Assembly (NCBI GenBank): GCA_021018815.1
Contig: JAITYX010000017.1
Location: 2,418,001-2,482,000, forward strand
DNA: 64,000 nt
Reading direction: 5' to 3'
Source: Talinum fruticosum
Lineage: Eukaryota > Streptophyta > Magnoliopsida > Caryophyllales > Talinaceae
Positions 61,622-64,000 of this stretch are shown here, piece after piece (the stretch's first letter is position 1; each line of letters opens with the position of its first letter). The notes beneath the pieces are model-generated. The model was not told the DNA's origin and searched no databases. It worked only from the letters and a program-made list of their open reading frames with translations. The translations under genes were made by a program, and so were the position numbers.

Positions 61622-62647
61622 TCAAAAATACCCAGTCCCAAACTTAAATTCCTGATGTGGACTAACATCTTGATTGGTTAAGCTACTTCCTTGATCCTCC
61701 ACCATTGATACTTGATGATGATGCTGCTGATGATTCATAACATTAAGATTAAGCAACCCCATGCCTTGAGATATATTGGGAAATTGGCTAAACTCTTTAT
61801 TATTATGATTTTCCAGATCCATTTCACTCATAAACTCGTAACTGAAACTCTGATGAGCAATAATATCAATCTTCGTGTCTTCCAGCATCACCATCTGACT
61901 GGTATGGCCGTTATTACTCAACATTCCCCTGGTGTTGTCATTGAAACCATGAGGGATATAATTGGCATAACTCAAGTTGTTGATATTGTCATTAGGGTTG
62001 GCATTACCATTATCATTGTCAACAATGGCATCACCCATCTGGTTGGAGATAAATGACAAATTTGCCCCTGTAAGTTTATCCACTTGTTGGGCAACATTGT
62101 TCCTCAATTCCATAAGGCAAGCCGTGAACTGCTCAAGTTCATCCAACCCCATCTCATCAACAGGAGCCTCGTCCCACCAAAACCCATTACTTTTTTGCCC
62201 ATTGTTCCAATTCTGCCCCTGCCCTTGGCTAAGTTGATAATGATCGGCAAACTTCTTCTCCTCCTCAATCTTCCTCTTAATCTCATCGTACCTCCTGTTG
62301 TGATCTTCCACGATCAAAGCCAGCTCATTACAGCCGACGTCATCGTCACCATCCCCGTCGTCAAGGGTCCCGCTGGTGACGTAGCGGCTTACCACGTCAT
62401 CGGGGTGGGGGTGGCCGAAGCAGAAGAGCTTGCCCCTCTCAGAGAAGGTCAAAATGGCCATTTCAACCCCGCAGAGAGCACACAACTCACTGGCCTTCTT
62501 GAAGAGCCCAGCGCGTCGTTTCGAGAAGGTAACGTGTTTTCTTGTTTTGTCTTCGATCATTGCGATGGGGATCTTCCTTCTCCCATTGCTTCGCTTCTTG
62601 GTTCCTTCGTCCTGCTTATCCTCTGCTGTGTTAGTTTGGGTAGCCAT
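61622..62647 (-). CDS. Type I (M-alpha) MADS-box transcription factor, AGL62-like (341 aa)
   Basis: Intronless, as usual for type I MADS genes. The MADS domain lies at about residues 22-80: RRKIPIAMIEDKTRKHVTFS, KRRAGLFKKASELCALCGVE and MAILTFSERGKLFCFGHPHP. The KR(R/S)xGLFKKASELCxLCG block and the FGHP ending are typical of the M-alpha group (AGL61/AGL62). There is no K domain; instead a helical segment (VEDHNRRYDEIKRKIEEEKK) and a Gln/Asn/His-rich C-terminus. Family members bind CArG-type DNA in the nucleus, often as heterodimers with M-beta/gamma partners, and act in female gametophyte, central cell and endosperm. The exact orthologue cannot be fixed because this group evolves fast. Frame intact. 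Confidence 0.93.
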   Translation of the reverse strand: MATQTNTAEDKQDEGTKKRSNGRRKIPIAMIEDKTRKHVTFSKRRAGLFKKASELCALCGVEMAILTFSERGKLFCFGHPHPDDVVSRYVTSGTLDDGDGDDDVGCNELALIVEDHNRRYDEIKRKIEEEKKFADHYQLSQGQGQNWNNGQKSNGFWWDEAPVDEMGLDELEQFTACLMELRNNVAQQVDKLTGANLSFISNQMGDAIVDNDNGNANPNDNINNLSYANYIPHGFNDNTRGMLSNNGHTSQMVMLEDTKIDIIAHQSFSYEFMSEMDLENHNNKEFSQFPNISQGMGLLNLNVMNHQQHHHQVSMVEDQGSSLTNQDVSPHQEFKFGTGYF

Positions 62648-62731
62648 TGATGAAGTAAAGGAGATTAATTAAGGGGGATTTGATGATTAGCAGTAAATGA
62701 GACTAGTTTAATTATGTCTTAAGGATGCGAT

Positions 62732-62744
62732 TAATATATATATA
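62732..62744 (-). promoter_or_regulatory. TATA box of the MADS gene
   Basis: A TATATATATATTA run on the minus strand, 85-97 bases upstream of the MADS start codon: the expected place for a plant TATA box with a short 5' leader. Confidence 0.5.
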
Positions 62745-63169
62745 GAAGATGATGATCATAACCGAAGATCACGCGCTAATCTATAGGATAACAGTGGGGA
62801 GATGTCTTATTTATGGCAAGAAAAAGATTACGAATTATTTTCCTTAGTGGTATCATTGGGTGATGGTAAAAGATTTTATTACAACAATCAGTTTTTAAAG
62901 TATCTTTGGTCAATTTTTTTGAAAAAATATATCATTTTTAACATATTTCTGAAATTATGGAAAAAATTAATTATTTATTGACTATATACTACATAGATAA
63001 AGTCAAAATTACTAGATGGATAAAGACTAAAAAGAGAGAGTGTAAGTGAATTTTGGTTGAATTATTGTTATTTTTTGGGGTATGAATTAGGCATGAAGTC
63101 CTTAATTTTTTTTCGTCAATGAACATGTACAAAATGTTGCCAAACAATATTATAATAGTATTTAGATAA

Positions 63170-63290
63170 AAACCCGTTTTATTAACTTTAATTTATAACT
63201 TTATAATTTCTTACAACTCTTTACAACCTGGTTATAACTAACTTTATAACTATCTTATTGTTTATTACAATTACTTATAACTTATAGTCA
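63170..63290. repeat. Partial relative of the 55.8-kb MITE-like element
   Basis: Shares the order of units TTAACTTTAATTTATAACTT, CTTACAACTCTTTACAA and TAACTTTATAACTA.CTTAT with 55769-55946, but its ends are not clear. Confidence 0.4.
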
Positions 63291-64000
63291 ATGAATTTTG
63301 CATGGCTGGCTGTATGTTTTCTACTGTATTTGATAGCATGCTACTTTATTGTTACCTAAAATTGAGTTGATTTAGAATTTGATTTTCTAATGGGGTAAAA
63401 ATATGACCATTTCTCAATTAGCAATAATTGCATACCAAAGGAGACTAATCTGAGGATGTCAATTTAACAATGAAGTTTTGTAATAGATCTTTTTGTTAAG
63501 AAAATTGTAATCAAATCCCTTCTTTAACCAACATTCTTTGAGATAATTCTATGGTGATCGTCACATTGGAGAAGTAATTAAAGTTTTTTACTTCTTAAGA
63601 TTTTTTTATTTTGGTATAAAGACACTCTTTCATTGGAAAATTCATGAATAATATTTTAAAGCATTGATTTTAAGATAAAGTTCTTCTCACCTTTAATGGA
63701 AGTTTTGCCACTTAATAACATTAAAAAGTTGAACATAAGGAAGTTTCTATATTCCACATCATCCACAATTCTATATTTATATTTTTTGAAATGATGAATT
63801 TTTATGAAATGAAGTCCGTTAATAATAGGGTTATATCATGAAACTTATATTATTTAGATTGGAAGTACAGAGTGGGATGTGATAGAAGTGAGGGAAGTAG
63901 ACTTTATTTAACTCAAGTTAACCTTGTTTGAAAATTAATATAAGATGTTCGGACTCTAATGTCAAACTTAAATTGAGATTCTTTAGGGATAAAGGGTAAA

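Larger units (their letters stand above)
62648..64000. other. Promoter of the MADS gene and AT-rich flank
   Basis: Promoter of the minus-strand MADS gene, followed by AT-rich DNA to the window end. Contains a sequence related to the MITE-like element (63170-63290). No gene recognised. Confidence 0.55.

Noticed and set aside
1..64000. CRISPR arrays, prokaryotic operons, rRNA or tRNA genes
   Set aside because: None visible; the window is plant nuclear DNA, and the only tRNA-like feature is the SINE head at 26.27 kb.

Overview
This is a nuclear window from a flowering plant, almost certainly a eudicot. It has AT-rich intergenic DNA, many short GT-AG introns, and plant-specific families: a PH-RhoGAP of the REN1 type, a P-class PPR protein, a type I MADS-box protein, an AED3-like apoplastic aspartyl protease and a plant USP. 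I cannot name the species. All exon boundaries are my own reading, checked by splice dinucleotides, phase and conserved family motifs.

Layout. 0-3.3 kb is AT-rich and empty. 3.4-5.4 kb (+) is a five-exon universal stress protein gene with a small retroposon in its last intron. 7.7-9.0 kb (+) is an intronless AED3-like protease with a one-base frameshift. 10.3-11.6 kb (-) is a membrane-anchored methyltransferase-like protein, also with a one-base frameshift. 13.1-13.7 kb is a solo LTR. 14.9-27.6 kb (-) is a 23-exon REN1-like ROP GTPase-activating protein. 28.9-39.1 kb (+) is a complete-ended LTR retrotransposon with 5-bp TSDs; it has decayed gag and protease but no visible reverse transcriptase, RNase H or integrase. 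A second family's 1.45-kb solo LTR, with its own TSD, is nested inside it. 39.3-40.3 kb is a non-autonomous hAT-type element with an 8-bp TSD. 42.1-44.8 kb (+) is a six-exon gene for a 244-aa protein I do not recognise. 46.2-53.7 kb (-) is a 22-exon gene of the At4g24610/At5g65440 type with a one-base frameshift. 53.7-58.8 kb is AT-rich with a MITE-like element. 58.9-60.4 kb (-) is an At5g18475-like PPR gene. 61.6-62.6 kb (-) is an AGL62-like MADS gene. The rest is AT-rich.

The genes are independent plant loci, not an operon or pathway. The REN1-like and At4g24610-like genes lie on the same strand with one small gene between them, apart from the transposons. From memory, REN1 is At4g24580, so this looks like microsynteny with Arabidopsis chromosome 4.

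Most notable points: (1) three of eight host genes each lack one base, and each time it is in a C/G run that reads 5 where the frame needs 6, which points to consensus error rather than three pseudogenes; (2) the 10-kb retroelement looks like a gag-protease-only, TR-GAG-like element with a long non-coding, tandem-repeat-rich interior; (3) the transposon insertions are nested and mostly have readable target-site duplications; (4) two introns appear to be GC-AG.
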